Assembly (NCBI GenBank): GCA_015061625.1
Contig: SUWG01000020.1
Span: forward strand, 1-49,282
Direction of reading: 5' to 3'
DNA: 49,282 bases
Origin: Lentisphaerota bacterium
Lineage (GTDB): Bacteria > Verrucomicrobiota > Lentisphaeria > Victivallales > Victivallaceae
The notes below the pieces were generated by a model. That model saw only the letters and a program-made list of their open reading frames with translations, was not told the origin of the DNA and searched no databases. Below are positions 48,464 through 49,282 of this stretch, in pieces (positions within the stretch are counted from its first letter, which is position 1; every line of letters starts with the position of its first letter). The position numbers and the translations under genes are program-made.

Positions 48464-49282
48464 ATGGTCGTGCAATGTCCGCAGTGTCAGCAGTATTATG
48501 AGATCGGAGAGAGTGCAACTTCAGTTTGTCCGTTGTGCGGTATCACAATCGGTAATGTCCCGGTTCCGGGGGCGGTTCCGGCGTATCAGGCGTCTTTTGC
48601 CGGCAAACAGCGCGGCTGGTTGCAATTTGTCGGTATTGCGCTGGGAATTCTGGTGATCGTAGTTCTCGGTGTGGTCGGATATATGTTGTTCGGCAGAGGC
48701 GGCAATGCTTTGGATTATGTGCCGGAAGATGCTGAATTTGTGGTATACGGCAATACCGCTATGCTTCTGGACAGCAAGCCGTGGGAATATTCCATGCAAG
48801 TCCGTGATTTCCGTGAATTTATTGATGAATTCAAAGAGGAATTGGGTCTGGATGAAGTCGATGAATTGCGTGGTACTTTTGCCGTCTGGGGCGATGTGCC
48901 GGAAGGACCGTTTTCAGCGGTGATCGTGTTGGAAAACGGCAATGCTGAAGATATCTATGAGATGTTGCTGGATAAGGCAGAGGACAAATCTTCCCGCCGT
49001 GTAGAAGAGGATAAGGTTGACGGCTGCGATGCATTTACCGTTTATTATGATTACGATGACGATGATGAAGACAATGCGGAATTCAGCGTGGTTCTGGTCA
49101 GTGACCATGTGCTGCAGTTGACGTTTGGCGGCGAGATCGATGAGATCGTTGATAACGGCAATGACAGTGAGATCGCGCAGGAAATCGACCGTGATGCGAT
49201 ATTCGCCGTTGCCGCTGGCCGTGATATGTGGGATAAAGTTGAGCGTCTTCTCCGCGGTGAAGGTGCCCGTGGCGTGGATATG
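48464..49282 (+). CDS. Zinc-ribbon membrane protein (3' end beyond window)
   Basis: Open reading frame from the ATG to the last base of the window (273 codons) without a stop. The N-terminus holds a zinc-ribbon with CPQC near residues 5-8 and CPLC near 24-27. A membrane span follows at about 53-73 (LQFVGIALGILVIVVLGVVGYML), then a periplasmic or extracellular acidic domain. That part has a repeated style of beta-strands with Asp-rich loops (YDYDDDDEDN near 203-212). No family assigned. AAGGAG lies seven bases upstream. Incomplete. Confidence 0.75.
   Translation, partial: MVVQCPQCQQYYEIGESATSVCPLCGITIGNVPVPGAVPAYQASFAGKQRGWLQFVGIALGILVIVVLGVVGYMLFGRGGNALDYVPEDAEFVVYGNTAMLLDSKPWEYSMQVRDFREFIDEFKEELGLDEVDELRGTFAVWGDVPEGPFSAVIVLENGNAEDIYEMLLDKAEDKSSRRVEEDKVDGCDAFTVYYDYDDDDEDNAEFSVVLVSDHVLQLTFGGEIDEIVDNGNDSEIAQEIDRDAIFAVAAGRDMWDKVERLLRGEGARGVDM

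Overview
The window looks like a chromosomal segment of a Gram-negative bacterium of the PVC group, most likely Lentisphaerota (Victivallales-like). This is inferred from gene content only: prepilin-like proteins starting K-F-T-L-I-E without the usual glycine, a complete type II secretion operon, a glycoside hydrolase family 127 enzyme next to an AraC regulator, and many GC-rich hairpin repeats between genes. No taxonomic marker is decisive. Most genes are housekeeping or secretion genes. The accessory-looking parts are the first 5 kb and the repeat-filled intergenic regions. LAYOUT. 1-880: a 5S rRNA gene (the end of an rRNA operon) and its terminator, then about 760 bp of non-coding DNA built of duplicated pieces of the 5S end plus a 202-bp repeat at a 310-bp period. 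882-4995: four sugar-transfer genes (FkbM-type methyltransferase, two family 2 glycosyltransferases, one GT9-like protein), probably for a surface glycan. 5107-7140: rplU, purC and a TauE/SafE permease. 7141-7500: a 10-bp repeat array and three 85-bp tandem repeats. 13625 down to 7484 (minus strand): a tightly packed operon of a DUF4432 sugar-epimerase-like protein, rimO, a TPR protein, rlmN, a lipoprotein and an unknown protein. 13775-15109: glyS, divergent from that operon. 17161 down to 15167: a U32 peptidase-family protein. 17225-18056: a 545-bp nested inverted repeat plus G-rich repeats. 20290 down to 18057: ackA and pta (acetate overflow). 20505-24301: mraZ, rsmH, ftsL-like and a class B PBP, a shortened division/cell-wall cluster. 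24370-25212: an esterase. 25342-37437: a twelve-gene run that ends with a type II secretion operon (L, M, C, D, E, F, G, H, I, J, K and a small secreted protein) preceded by a Gly/Arg-rich secreted protein. 37535-43056: proS, an unknown secreted protein, an IscU-Bfd scaffold, prfB and epmA. 43368-43541: a 57-residue lipoprotein with its own promoter and terminator. 43590-46356: AraC regulator and divergent GH127 enzyme. 48291 down to 46353: UDP-glucuronate decarboxylase and a UDP-hexose 4-epimerase, which may supply the glycan genes. 48464 to the window end: an incomplete zinc-ribbon membrane protein. HOW THE PARTS FIT. The sugar-nucleotide enzymes and glycosyltransferases fit an envelope glycan. 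The type II secretion operon could export degradative enzymes of a polysaccharide-using lifestyle, though no exported substrate is proven here. Most recognisable promoters share a TTGnnn-17 bp-TATATT layout, which suggests a housekeeping sigma factor with that -10 preference. MOST UNUSUAL. Three intergenic long palindromes (505-627, 2804-2912 and 17479-17605) share a conserved core, but their arms differ in sequence while each remains self-complementary. The third is nested in a larger inverted repeat (17254-17798). This is the best candidate for an undescribed element in the window.
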